A stretch of DNA of 60,115 bases, from assembly GCA_964619955.1 (NCBI GenBank), contig CAZUJF010000033.1:1-60115 (forward strand), read 5' to 3'. Positions 26,236-34,946 of this stretch are shown here, piece by piece. The translations under genes and the position numbers were made by a program. The notes under the pieces were generated by a model. The model searched no databases. It was not told where the DNA came from and saw only the letters and a program-made list of their open reading frames with translations. Position 1 is the stretch's first letter; every line of letters begins with the position of its first letter. Source of the DNA: JACQFK01 sp964619955. Its GTDB lineage: Bacteria > Planctomycetota > MHYJ01 > JACPRB01.

Positions 26236-29162
26236 CGCAGCGAGACCAGGAACGCGATCAGGCCGGCCAGTTCCTCGCGCGTCAGGGAGGCGTCGAGGCC
26301 CTGGGGCATGATCGAAAGCCGGCCCTGGCGCAGTTCGTCGATCGAGGCCCGGGGGATGCGCCGCTCCGTGCGGTCCGCCTGCACGAGCAGCAGCGCGTCG
26401 GGCGTCTCGCGCGCCACGATGCCGTCCAGGACGAGGCCGTCCTTCGTGCGGATCGCCACGGGCTCGAAGCCGCGGGCGAAGCTCAGGCTGGGAAAGACGA
26501 CGGATTCGAGCAGGTCCTGCGGAGCGCGGATGCCGCCGATCTTCGAGAGGTCGGGGCCCACCTGCCCGCCCGCGGCCCCCGCGCGGTGGCACGCGGAGCA
26601 GGCCGCCCTGGCGCCGTGGAAGAGCTCGCGGCCTTTCGCCGGATCGCCGGCCTTGAGCAGCGGCGCCAGTTCCGCGAGGCGCGCCCGCTGTTTTCCCACA
26701 TCCCCTTCGAGCCGTTGGAGCAGCGGGGCGGCTTCGGCCGCGAGTTCGGGAGGGAAGCCCTTGAGCACGCGCTTGAGCGCCTCCGCGGGCAGGCTTTCCA
26801 CGGCCGGCGACTTCTCCAGCGCCGCGAGCAGGGCGCGGCCCGCCTTGGCGTCCCCCCCGCGTTCGAAGGCGGGCAGCAGGCGGGGCAGTTCCATCGCGCC
26901 CGACTCCGCCACGTTCGCGATCAGGCGCTTGCGATGCTCGTCGCTGAGTCCGGCGCTTCCCAGCGCCTGCGCCGCCGCCAGCCGGAGCAGCGCGGGCTTC
27001 TTCGCGTCAAGGCAGTCCCTCAGGAACCCGAAAAGCAGGGCGTCGAGCTTCGCGACCCGCGGAGCGGCCGCGAGCGCCGCGTCCACCCGGAGCTCCTCGG
27101 GGCGCTCCGCCTCGCGGGCGAGGTCGAGCAGGCGGACGTCCGCGTCCGCGACGCGGCCCGTGCGCATCGCCGCCACCGCAAGCCGCACCACGCGGACGTC
27201 GGCGTGGTCGAGGCTCCAGCGCAGTTCCGCCGACCAGGTCGCCGGCAGCCGCTCCGGCGGCGCGAGCGCCATCGCCTCCAGAAGGACGAGGCGGGTCTCC
27301 GTGGAAGTGGACGGCTCCCGGAGGGCGCGGGCGACGAGGTCCTGCACGGCCGGGTCCGCGGAGAACGCCGCCAGCGTGCCGCCGAGTTCGGGCCGGGGCT
27401 TCGGCTCCCGCAGCCACCCTGCCAGCAGGCCCGCGATCTCGGCGGTCCAGCCGCGTTCGCCGAGGATCCGCACGACCTCGCGCTGCAGCGGGGCGTCGGC
27501 CGCGGCGAGCAGGGAGGTCGCCTCCTCGCGCGTCAGCCCGCCCTTTTCCATCTGGTCGAGCGCGATCAACGTCCCGCGGGGGGCGCTCCGCAGGCCCTTC
27601 CGCGTGGCGGCGGGGTCGGCGATTTCGATGAGCGCCCAGATCAGCGCGTGTTCGAGGAAGCGGTCCGCGCCCGCCGCGAGCGCGTCGAGCAGCGCGGGCA
27701 CGGCCCTGGGATCCCGGAAGCGCGCCAGCGCGATCGCGGCCTCCCGGCGGATCGCGGGGGCTTCGTCCTCCAGCAGGTTCAGGATGGCATCGAAAGCCGT
27801 GCGGTCCCGCTGGAGTCCGGCGGCCCGCACGGCGCAGTGGCGGACGGAGGCGTCCCGGTCTTTCAGCGCGGCGGAAACGGAGACGCCGTTCCGGGACAAG
27901 CCCCAGACGGCGTGGCGCCGCGCCTGCGGGGAGGCGGCGCCGAGCAGCGCGGGGTCCTTCGCCGCGTCGGTGGCGCGGTCCCGCACCGCGAAGCGCGGAT
28001 CGTCGAGGGAGCTTCCGCCCTTGAGGCCCCAGGGATCCTCCACGCGGGGCAGATCCTTCCGGCGCAGCCGATAGAGGGCGCCCTTGGCCTGGGGCTTCTC
28101 GATGCGCGAGGCGGGGCAGCCGATGCGGAACCAGCCGCCCGTGTCGAGCACGAGCAGGCTCCCGTCGGCGTCCTCGACGAGATCGGTCGGATGGAAGTCC
28201 GTCTGATCGGAGACGAGGAAGTCCTCCCCGCGGCCCTTGAACGTGGCGCCGTCGCGTTCGATCTTCAGGAGCACCACCTTGTGGGTGTTGAACTGCGCGT
28301 TGAGGAAGCTGCCGGGGGGGAGCGCGCCCCCGCGGGGACGGAGCAGACCGGACGGCGCGACCCAGCCGAGGTCGACGACGCTCGGGAGCAGCTCGCCCGT
28401 GCGCTTGAACTCCTTGAGGACGTCGTGGTAGGGGAAGACGCCGCCCTCGACGGCGTGGATGACGGCGTCGACGCGGCGCGGCTGCGCATGCAGGAGGGCG
28501 ACCGTGACGAGCGGCTCGCCCTCCTCGGTGAAGGCGATCTCGACCGGGTTGTCCATGCCGCCGCCGCAGACGACCTCCAGCTCGGAGCCGTCGGGTTTGC
28601 AGCGGAAGATCCGGGCGGCCTTGCCGCTGAGGCGCGGCCCGTCCGGACGCTCGATGGAATGCCCGTGGCGGCCGTCCGTCCACCAGAGCCGGCCGTCCGG
28701 CCCGAGGAAGGGTCCGTGGATGTCCGCCGCGTTGCCGTTGGAGCCGAAGCGCGTGACGAGCTCCTCGCGGGTGTCGGCGACGCCGTCGTCGTCGCGGTCC
28801 GTGAATTTCCAGACGCTGGGCGGGGCGCAGACGTAGACGGAACCGCGGTACCAGAGGGCGCCCATGGGGAAGGTGAGGCGCTCGGCGAAGACCGTGCGTT
28901 TGTCGAAGCGGCCGTCGCCGTCCGTGTCCTCGAGCCGGAGGATCCGGTGGGGCGGGTTCTTCTCGAGCTCCTCGAAGCGCAGGTTGACGCCCGCGGAGTC
29001 CCCCACGTAGAGCCGTCCGCGGTCGTCGAAGCCGCCCATGATGGGGCGCTCGACGAGGGGCGGGCCGGCGGCGAGTTCGGCCGTCCAGCCCTCCGGGACC
29101 CGGAACGGCGGCGGATCCTGGGCCAGAAAAGCGGCGGCGAGCAGGGCCAGCGTCGGTAGCAT
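26232..29162 (-). CDS. PVC-type membrane-bound dehydrogenase: beta-propeller, HEAT repeats, cytochrome c
   Basis: This 976-residue exported protein has a signal peptide (MLPTLALLAAAFLAQ). A PQQ/glucose dehydrogenase-like propeller covers about 20-370 (DDRGRLYVGDSAG, MDNPVEIAFT, DQTDFHPTDLVEDADGSLLVLDTGGW). HEAT-like helical repeats cover about 390-830. A cytochrome c domain has CSACH in ACSACHRAGAAGGQVGPDL. This architecture is typical of Planctomycetes and Verrucomicrobia; substrates are unknown but are often thought to be sugars. It is a paralogue of 46663-49236. Start ATG 29162 gives the signal peptide; ATG 29172 is out of frame. It is divergent from the esterase gene, with a TACAAT -10-like hexamer in the 67-bp gap. 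Confidence 0.93.
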   Translation of the reverse strand: MLPTLALLAAAFLAQDPPPFRVPEGWTAELAAGPPLVERPIMGGFDDRGRLYVGDSAGVNLRFEELEKNPPHRILRLEDTDGDGRFDKRTVFAERLTFPMGALWYRGSVYVCAPPSVWKFTDRDDDGVADTREELVTRFGSNGNAADIHGPFLGPDGRLWWTDGRHGHSIERPDGPRLSGKAARIFRCKPDGSELEVVCGGGMDNPVEIAFTEEGEPLVTVALLHAQPRRVDAVIHAVEGGVFPYHDVLKEFKRTGELLPSVVDLGWVAPSGLLRPRGGALPPGSFLNAQFNTHKVVLLKIERDGATFKGRGEDFLVSDQTDFHPTDLVEDADGSLLVLDTGGWFRIGCPASRIEKPQAKGALYRLRRKDLPRVEDPWGLKGGSSLDDPRFAVRDRATDAAKDPALLGAASPQARRHAVWGLSRNGVSVSAALKDRDASVRHCAVRAAGLQRDRTAFDAILNLLEDEAPAIRREAAIALARFRDPRAVPALLDALAAGADRFLEHALIWALIEIADPAATRKGLRSAPRGTLIALDQMEKGGLTREEATSLLAAADAPLQREVVRILGERGWTAEIAGLLAGWLREPKPRPELGGTLAAFSADPAVQDLVARALREPSTSTETRLVLLEAMALAPPERLPATWSAELRWSLDHADVRVVRLAVAAMRTGRVADADVRLLDLAREAERPEELRVDAALAAAPRVAKLDALLFGFLRDCLDAKKPALLRLAAAQALGSAGLSDEHRKRLIANVAESGAMELPRLLPAFERGGDAKAGRALLAALEKSPAVESLPAEALKRVLKGFPPELAAEAAPLLQRLEGDVGKQRARLAELAPLLKAGDPAKGRELFHGARAACSACHRAGAAGGQVGPDLSKIGGIRAPQDLLESVVFPSLSFARGFEPVAIRTKDGLVLDGIVARETPDALLLVQADRTERRIPRASIDELRQGRLSIMPQGLDASLTREELAGLIAFLVSLR

Positions 29163-29229
29163 GGGCGTTCATCCTATTGTAGGCCCCGGGGCCGAGTTAG
29201 TTGCAAATGAATAATATTGAGGGGTTCCC

Positions 29230-30102
29230 ATGATGCTCGCCGCCGCGCTGCTGCTGGCGCTCCTGCAGGCCGCTCCGCCGAAGGAGCCCTACGTGCTCGG
29301 GCCGGAGTCCCAGCGGAAGGAGGGGGTCCCCCAGGGCAAGGTGACGCGCTGGGAGTGGAAGAGCACGAAGGTCTTCCCGGGGACGATCCGGGAGTGCTGG
29401 ACCTACGTGCCGGCCCAGTACGACGGGAAGACGCCCGCCGCGGTGATGGTCTTCCAGGACGGCCACACCTACGTGAGCGAGAAGGGGAAGTTCCGGGCGA
29501 CGCTGGTGATGGACAACCTGATCCACGAGAAGGCGATGCCGGTGACGGTCGGCATCTTCCTCAATCCCGGCCACAAGGGCGAGATGCCCAAGCCGGGCTG
29601 GGGGGACAAGAACAACCGCAGCTTCGAGTACGACTCGCTCTCGGACCTCTACGCGCGCTTCCTCGTCGAGGAGATCCTCCCCGAGGTCGGGAAGGACCTG
29701 AACCTGACGGCGGATCCGGAGCAGCGCGCGATCTGCGGGATCAGTTCGGGCGGCATCTGCGCGTTCACGGCCGCGTGGGAGCGTCCCGACGTCTTCCGCA
29801 AGGTGCTCAGCCACGTGGGCAGCTTCACGAACATCCGCGGCGGCCACGTGTATCCCTCGCTGATCCGGAAGACGGCGAAGAAGCCGCTGAAGGTCTTCCT
29901 GCAGGACGGCAGCAACGACGTGGACAACGAACACGGCAGCTGGTGGCTGGGGAACCTGCAGATGGAGGCCGCGCTCAAATTCTCAAAGTACGACTACAAG
30001 TTCGTGGGCGGGGTGGGCGGCCACAACGACATCCACGGCGGCGCGCTGATGCCGGAGGCGCTGCGCTGGCTGTGGGGGAAGCAGGAAGGCGGGGGGCGTT
30101 AG
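29230..30102 (+). CDS. Secreted alpha/beta-hydrolase esterase (enterochelin-esterase-like)
   Basis: This 290-residue protein has a short signal peptide (MMLAAALLLALLQAAPP). The esterase fold shows the nucleophile elbow GISSGG, an acid in LQDGSNDVDN and the catalytic His in GGHNDIHGG. VFQDGHTYVSEKG resembles the oxyanion segment of the esterase D/Fes family. It probably hydrolyses an ester of a carbohydrate or siderophore-like compound outside the cytoplasm. ATG 29230 and 29233 are both possible starts; GAGGGG precedes them. Confidence 0.9.
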   Translation: MMLAAALLLALLQAAPPKEPYVLGPESQRKEGVPQGKVTRWEWKSTKVFPGTIRECWTYVPAQYDGKTPAAVMVFQDGHTYVSEKGKFRATLVMDNLIHEKAMPVTVGIFLNPGHKGEMPKPGWGDKNNRSFEYDSLSDLYARFLVEEILPEVGKDLNLTADPEQRAICGISSGGICAFTAAWERPDVFRKVLSHVGSFTNIRGGHVYPSLIRKTAKKPLKVFLQDGSNDVDNEHGSWWLGNLQMEAALKFSKYDYKFVGGVGGHNDIHGGALMPEALRWLWGKQEGGGR

Positions 30103-30125
30103 GCGTCAGGCGACGGAGGCGCCTG

Positions 30126-30758
30126 TCAGCGCCGGAGGATCGGCCCCACCAGCTCGTTCCAGATCTTGTAGCCGTCCTCGTTCATGTGGAGACCGTCCTT
30201 CGCGAGCAGTTCGGGACGGGGTCCTCCGTCCGCCGCGCGCATCTTCGACGCGGTGTCGATGAAATTCAGGCGCGGGTCGGTCTTCGTGAAGGCCTCGAGC
30301 TTCTTGTTGTACTCGGTGCAGAGGCCGTCCTGCTCCCGGCGCTTCACGTTCGGGAAGAGCGAGATGAAGTGGATCCGCGCCTCCGGCAGGGCGGCGTGGA
30401 TCTTCGCGGCGAGGGCCTTGGCGTCCTCCAGGACCTGGTCCGGCAGCTTCTTCGCGTTGATGTCGTTCCCGCCGGCGAAGACCACCACCTGCTTCGGCTT
30501 GTGTTTCGTGATGAGGCGCTCGCAGTAGCGCACGGCGTCGGAGACCTGCGAGCCGCCGAATCCGCGATTGATCACGGGCAGGCCGGGGAACCCCTCCTTC
30601 GTCTTCCACATCCGGATGGTGGAGCTTCCGACGAAGACGATGCCCCCCTCGGGCGGCGGGGCCTTGGCATCCTGCGCCTCGAAGGCGGCGATGTCCTTCT
30701 CCCATTTGTCGGCCTGGGGCGCGAGCGCGGCGAGGGCGAGCAGCAGGGCGAGACGCAT
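30126..30758 (-). CDS. Secreted SGNH/GDSL-like hydrolase
   Basis: The 210-residue protein has a signal peptide (MRLALLLALAALAPQ) and the SGNH blocks: Ser in FVGSSTIRMW, Gly in NRGFGGSQ, Asn in FAGGNDIN and the Asp/His pair in KDGLHMNEDGY. This is an esterase/acetylhydrolase fold of the kind acting on acylated glycans. AAGGAG lies before the ATG. A TATAAG hexamer (minus strand) near 30790 overlaps the end of the upstream EboE-like gene, so it may have its own promoter as well as read-through. Confidence 0.92.
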   Translation of the reverse strand: MRLALLLALAALAPQADKWEKDIAAFEAQDAKAPPPEGGIVFVGSSTIRMWKTKEGFPGLPVINRGFGGSQVSDAVRYCERLITKHKPKQVVVFAGGNDINAKKLPDQVLEDAKALAAKIHAALPEARIHFISLFPNVKRREQDGLCTEYNKKLEAFTKTDPRLNFIDTASKMRAADGGPRPELLAKDGLHMNEDGYKIWNELVGPILRR

Positions 30759-30786
30759 CGAAGGCTCCTTGGGAAGTCCGTCCCTC

Positions 30787-31968
30787 TTATACGCCCGCGG
30801 GACGGCCGGCGATCCGGATCTCCGGCGGCGTGTGATCCACGACGAAGGCGACCTCGCGGGCGAGGGCGGCGGCGAGGGCGGCGTCGTCCGCGGGCCGCTC
30901 CTGTTCGGGCATCACGGACCAGGTGTAGGTTTCCACCTCGAAATGCCGGCAGAGATCGTGCCGGAGCGCGAAGCGGTAGGCGCGCAGCATGTCCTCGCGG
31001 GTGGTCCCGACCCGCGCGTCGAGGAGCGTCTCGGCCTGCAGGGGCAGGTGGAAGTGGGTTCGCCAGGGCAGGCTCCAGTCCGCCTGGTCCAGCGCGTCGG
31101 GGAGGTCGTCGAAGTCGCGGATGCCCGCCGGCCCGCAGGCGCGGGTCTGGTGCAGGAAGCGCGGCTCGGCGAAGGCCTGGCGGGACGGGAGCGAGGCGCG
31201 GGCGGGGTCGGCCGCGAAGGCGAGGCCGCTCGAGAGCTGCATCTTGTGGACGGGGATGCCCGCGAGGCGCAGGGCGTCGAGCGCCTCCTCGGGCTGCTCG
31301 AACTGGACGGCCTGGTGGCAGGTGTCGTAGCAGAGGCCGAGGTGGCGGGGGAGCAGCGTCTCGCGTCCGGCGCGGGCCGCGGCGGGCAGGAGCGCGTCCT
31401 TCCAGAACGCGAGGACCTGCGGGGTGCGTTCGAGGATGCAGCCGGGTTCGGCCTCGAGGGCGAGGGCGAGCCGTTTGCCGCCGCGGCGTTCGAGGTCGGC
31501 GGCGAAGCCGACCCAGGCGAGCAGGTGCTCCACGGCCCGGGCGGTCTTGCCCGGGTTCCAGTCGTGGCGCCAGCCGAGGGGCAGCGTGGAAAGGGTGCCG
31601 AAGCCGGCCTCGGGGAGGAAGGCGGCGAGGGCGGCGGCGCAGTGCTGCGTGTAGCGGAGCCGCTCGGGGGTGCTCCAGTCGGGGTGGTAGACCTTGGTCT
31701 TGACGACGGTCTCGTGGAAATTGCCGTAGGGGAAGGCGTTGCAGGTGAAGGCGCGCAGGCCGTGCTCGCGGAGGAAGCGCGCGGTGGGGGCGGGGTCGAG
31801 GGCGGCGGCCTCGGCGAGGGGGGCCTGCCACCAGAGTCCCAGGGGGAACTCGGTCCAGCCGAGGCGGGCGCGGACGGCGGGCCCGAAGTAGCTCAGCGCC
31901 GCGAACCAGGCCTCCGGGGTGCCCAGCGCATGCACGTTGGTGCAGTAGGTCAGGTCGATGGTCCGCAC
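30787..31968 (-). CDS. eboE: EboE-like TIM-barrel protein
   Basis: The 393-residue protein starts at GTG 31968 and matches the EboE family: LTYCTNVHALGTPEAWF near the N-terminus, TCNAFPYGNFHETVVKTKVYHPDW, and GTLSTLPLGW. EboE is a sugar-phosphate-isomerase-like TIM barrel encoded in ebo clusters, which are linked to transport or modification of secondary metabolites and isoprenoid-type precursors. None of the other ebo genes is present nearby, so it is an orphan copy. TAAGAT ends nine bases before the GTG, suggesting a leaderless or nearly leaderless transcript. Confidence 0.82.
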   Translation of the reverse strand: MRTIDLTYCTNVHALGTPEAWFAALSYFGPAVRARLGWTEFPLGLWWQAPLAEAAALDPAPTARFLREHGLRAFTCNAFPYGNFHETVVKTKVYHPDWSTPERLRYTQHCAAALAAFLPEAGFGTLSTLPLGWRHDWNPGKTARAVEHLLAWVGFAADLERRGGKRLALALEAEPGCILERTPQVLAFWKDALLPAAARAGRETLLPRHLGLCYDTCHQAVQFEQPEEALDALRLAGIPVHKMQLSSGLAFAADPARASLPSRQAFAEPRFLHQTRACGPAGIRDFDDLPDALDQADWSLPWRTHFHLPLQAETLLDARVGTTREDMLRAYRFALRHDLCRHFEVETYTWSVMPEQERPADDAALAAALAREVAFVVDHTPPEIRIAGRPAGV

Positions 31969-31983
31969 GAGGGCTGCATCTTA
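31969..31983 (-). promoter_or_regulatory. -10 element close to the EboE-like GTG start
   Basis: TAAGAT (minus strand, 31978-31983) ends nine bases before GTG 31968. No Shine-Dalgarno-like sequence intervenes. No clear -35 was found. Confidence 0.4.
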
Positions 31984-32130
31984 GCGGAGGGCGGGGACGA
32001 CGTGCCGCATTTTCAGCAAGCCGCGGCGCGGACCAGGGGCGGGGGATCCGCGGACGGGGAGGCCGCCCCGGATTTCAGGCCTTCACTATTTTATGAAACA
32101 GGGTACCATCATCCCCGAGATGAGAGGCCG

Positions 32131-34521
32131 ATGACCCCGTTCTCCGGATCGCCGCTGCGGCTTCCCGACCTGACGCCTTCCACGCCCATCGAGACGGCGG
32201 TCCGGGATCTTTCCGCCGGTTTGCAGACGATCCTCGACCACTCGCCGGCCGCGGTCTTCGTCAAACGCGTCCCCGACTGGCGCTATCTCCTGGTCAACCG
32301 GACCTTCGAACGGGCCTTCGACATCGACAGGAAGGACATCATCGGACGGCGCGACGAGGACTTCCTCCCCCCCGACATCGTCGCCGGCGTCCGCGTCCTG
32401 GACGAGAAAGTCCTGGCTCTCGGCGAGGCCCTGAGCGCCGAGGAGCCGGTGCTCCATGCCGACGGGTCCCGGCATACGTACTACACCACGAAGTTCCCGC
32501 TCCGGAACGTGAACGGGGGGATCTACGCCGTCTGCGGCATGGCCACCGACATCACCGAACGCAAACGGGCCGAGCTGCTGCTCAATTCGATCCTGCGGGG
32601 GACGGCGTCCGGCACCGGCGAGCGGTTTCTCCGTTCCCTGGTCCTGGAATTGTCGCGCGCCCTGGGCGTCCGCTGGGCCTTCGTGGGGAGGCTCTGCGAT
32701 CCCCGCCGGGACCATGTCCGGACCGTCGCGGTCGCCGACTCCGGGAGGATCGTCGACGATTTCGAATACGACCTCGGGGGGACCCCCTGCGCCGGGGTCA
32801 TCGGCCGGAGCATCTGCGAGTTCCGTTCCAAGGTCGCCGCCCAATTCCCGGAGGACCGGCTTCTTTCCGACATGGGCGTGGAGGCGTACCTGGGGATTCC
32901 CATGCGGGCCGCCGACGGCTCCCCGCTGGGGCTGGTGGTCGCCCTGCACGACGCCCCGCTTCCGCCCCTCCTCCTTTCGCAGGAGATCCTCGCGATCTTC
33001 GCCGCCCGTGCCGGCGCGGAGATCCAGCGGCTGGATTCGGAGGCCCGGTGGAAGACCCTCGTCGAAAGCGCTCCGCAGATCATCCTGACGGTGGACGGCG
33101 AGGGCAGGATCCTCTTCATCAACCGGGGGCTCTCCAGGGAGGCGCCGGGAGCCCTCGCCGGCCGCTCCATCTGCGACTTCACGACCCCCGAAGGGGCCGC
33201 GGAGCTCCGCGGCGTGCTGCGGCAGGTGTTCGGAGGGGGGCAGGCCCGGCCGCTCACGCTGCAGCTTCCGGATCCGGAGGGCGCCCCCGGGATCTTTGAA
33301 ATCCACGTCGGACCCATCCGCGAGGGGGCGGGGATCCGCGAAGCCATCCTCATCGCGGTCAACGTCACCGGGCGGAAGCGCCTCGAGGAGCAGCTTTCCC
33401 AGTCCCAGAAGATGGACGCGATCGGCCGGCTCGCGGGAGGCGTGGCGCACGACTTCAACAATCTGCTCACCGTGATCCAGGGGCACCTTTCGCTGCAGCA
33501 GGGGGCGATGAAGGCGGACGATCCCCTGCGTCATCACGGCGAAGCGGCCCTCTTCGCCGCCCAGAGGGCGGCCGAACTGACGCAGCAGCTGCTGACCTTC
33601 AGCCGGAAGTCGATCCAGAAGGCCGTCGTCCTGGACCTGAACGCCGTCCTGAAGGACCAGGTGCCGATGCTCCGGCGCCTGATCGGCGAGCACATCGCCC
33701 TCGACGTGCGCCCGTCCGCGGAACCGTGCCGGGTGACCTGCGATCCCGCGCAGCTCCAGCAGGTGATCCTGAACCTGGCGGTCAATGCCCGCGATGCCAT
33801 GCCCGCGGGAGGGACGCTCGGCATCCGCACGCGGCGGGGAGCCGGGGAGGGGGCCGCCGTCGTGGAGCTCGAAGTCGAGGACACGGGCGCCGGCATCGCG
33901 CCGGAGATCCTTCCCCGGATTTTCGAGCCCTTCTTCACGACCAAGGAACTCCAGCGGGGGACCGGGCTCGGGCTGGCCATCGTTCACGGCGTGGTCGAAA
34001 AGGCCGGCGGCACGGTCGGGGTCCGGAGCCGGGTGGGCGAGGGCACCACGTTCACGCTGCGCTTTCCGCAGGCGGAAGGCCGGGCGGAGGGGGCCCGGGC
34101 CGGGGCGGAACACGTCCGGCCGAAAGGCGGGGAGTGCATTCTCGTGGTCGAGGATGAGGAGGTGGTCCGGAAGCTCACCCGGGTGATCCTCGGGCAGCAG
34201 GACTACCGGGTCCTGGAAGCCGCCGACGGGGAGGAGGCGCTCCGGATCCTGGAGCGGACGGAGCAGCCGATCGCCCTGCTCCTGACCGACATCGTGATGC
34301 CGGGGATGAGCGGCCGCCAGCTGGCGGAGCGGGCTCTGGCGCTGCGTCCCGGGCTCCCGATCCTCTTCGTGACCGGGTATACGGACGACGTCATCGTGCA
34401 CCATGGGGTCCTCTCGTCGGAGCTGGACCTCCTGGAGAAGCCCTACCTGCCGCCGGTCCTCCTCCAGCGCGTCCGCGAGATCCTGGACCGCCCGGTTCCG
34501 GGGAGGCCCGGGGGCTGCTGA
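32131..34521 (+). CDS. PAS-GAF-PAS hybrid histidine kinase with C-terminal receiver
   Basis: From ATG 32131 (GAGAGG five bases upstream) the protein has 796 residues. The order is PAS (about 30-145), GAF (about 160-300), PAS (about 305-420), HisKA with phospho-acceptor His in GGVAHDFNNLL, HATPase with NLAVNARDAM, DTGAGI and GTGLGLAIVHGVV, then a receiver (about 670-790) with LLTDIVMPGMSG and LEKPY. No membrane segment is visible, so it senses cytoplasmic signals. It is the only histidine kinase in the window. The frame seen upstream to 30568 is a shadow of the minus-strand genes. Confidence 0.93.
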   Translation: MTPFSGSPLRLPDLTPSTPIETAVRDLSAGLQTILDHSPAAVFVKRVPDWRYLLVNRTFERAFDIDRKDIIGRRDEDFLPPDIVAGVRVLDEKVLALGEALSAEEPVLHADGSRHTYYTTKFPLRNVNGGIYAVCGMATDITERKRAELLLNSILRGTASGTGERFLRSLVLELSRALGVRWAFVGRLCDPRRDHVRTVAVADSGRIVDDFEYDLGGTPCAGVIGRSICEFRSKVAAQFPEDRLLSDMGVEAYLGIPMRAADGSPLGLVVALHDAPLPPLLLSQEILAIFAARAGAEIQRLDSEARWKTLVESAPQIILTVDGEGRILFINRGLSREAPGALAGRSICDFTTPEGAAELRGVLRQVFGGGQARPLTLQLPDPEGAPGIFEIHVGPIREGAGIREAILIAVNVTGRKRLEEQLSQSQKMDAIGRLAGGVAHDFNNLLTVIQGHLSLQQGAMKADDPLRHHGEAALFAAQRAAELTQQLLTFSRKSIQKAVVLDLNAVLKDQVPMLRRLIGEHIALDVRPSAEPCRVTCDPAQLQQVILNLAVNARDAMPAGGTLGIRTRRGAGEGAAVVELEVEDTGAGIAPEILPRIFEPFFTTKELQRGTGLGLAIVHGVVEKAGGTVGVRSRVGEGTTFTLRFPQAEGRAEGARAGAEHVRPKGGECILVVEDEEVVRKLTRVILGQQDYRVLEAADGEEALRILERTEQPIALLLTDIVMPGMSGRQLAERALALRPGLPILFVTGYTDDVIVHHGVLSSELDLLEKPYLPPVLLQRVREILDRPVPGRPGGC

Positions 34522-34617
34522 GGGACGCCTCCTCGAACGGCGGGGCGCGGAGAAACCCACCCACCCCGCAGGCATCCTTCTTCGCTCCTCTTCGGGGCTC
34601 GAACTTCGGAGGACAGG

Positions 34618-34700
34618 GGCCGCGGGGCCCGATGGGGTGGAATCCGGTGGAGATGTTCGACGAGGGTACGATCCAGCAGGCGAGTTTGGGTTATCCGGCC
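34618..34700 (+). repeat. 83-bp interspersed element, copy 1
   Basis: The 83 bases from GGCCGCGG to TTATCCGGCC recur at 40028-40110 with two mismatches and at 37492-37574 with about 78% identity and no gaps. The ends GGCCG/CGGCC form a short terminal inverted repeat. On the right it runs directly into a truncated glycosyltransferase-like frame. A further ~50 bp to the left is also shared with copy 2. The plus frame reads MGWNPVEMFDEGTIQQASLGYPA. The 34522-34617 stretch before it has no gene. Confidence 0.85.
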
Positions 34701-34915
34701 TGGGCTCGCTGGGGCTCCTCTTCCTCCTCCGAGCGATGCTCCAGTGGAAGCAGGAGGGGTTCGGCCACCTCGACACGTCGGTCACCATGCGAGCAATGAT
34801 CCCCGCCACCACCCTGCTCTCCCTCGGGTTCGAGGTCCTCTTCGCCAGTTTCCTCCTGGGAAATGTCGGAATGTTCCGCCGTTCCGGAGGCGACCTGCCT
34901 TCACGGAATTCTTAA
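34701..34915 (+). pseudogene. C-terminal fragment of a family-2 glycosyltransferase
   Basis: Directly after the repeat, a frame without its own start reads GLGSLGLLFLLRAMLQWKQE and continues with GFGHLDTSVTMRAMIPATTLL and LGFEVLFASFLLGNVGM. This resembles the C-terminal membrane helices of planctomycete GT2 proteins, with the GFG.LD...IPA.TLL.LGF pattern. No GT-A catalytic part precedes it. The call rests on remembered family patterns and is tentative. Confidence 0.4.
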
Positions 34916-34946
34916 AAGGATTTGCCGCATGGGTTATAGTTCTGGG
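34912..34946 (+). promoter_or_regulatory. Leaderless sigma70-type promoter
   Basis: TTAAAA (34912-34917), a 17-bp spacer, TATAGT (34935-34940), then TCTGGG and the ATG at 34947. The predicted transcription start coincides with the start codon. Confidence 0.6.

Noticed and set aside
25845..29159. 1104-codon plus-strand frame opposite the PVC-type dehydrogenase
   Set aside because: No domain signatures; the opposite strand is a clear propeller-HEAT-cytochrome gene.
32086..34812. 908-codon minus-strand frame opposite the hybrid kinase
   Set aside because: Shadow of the kinase; only its first part crosses the 83-bp repeat, which explains its resemblance to another minus frame near 40 kb.
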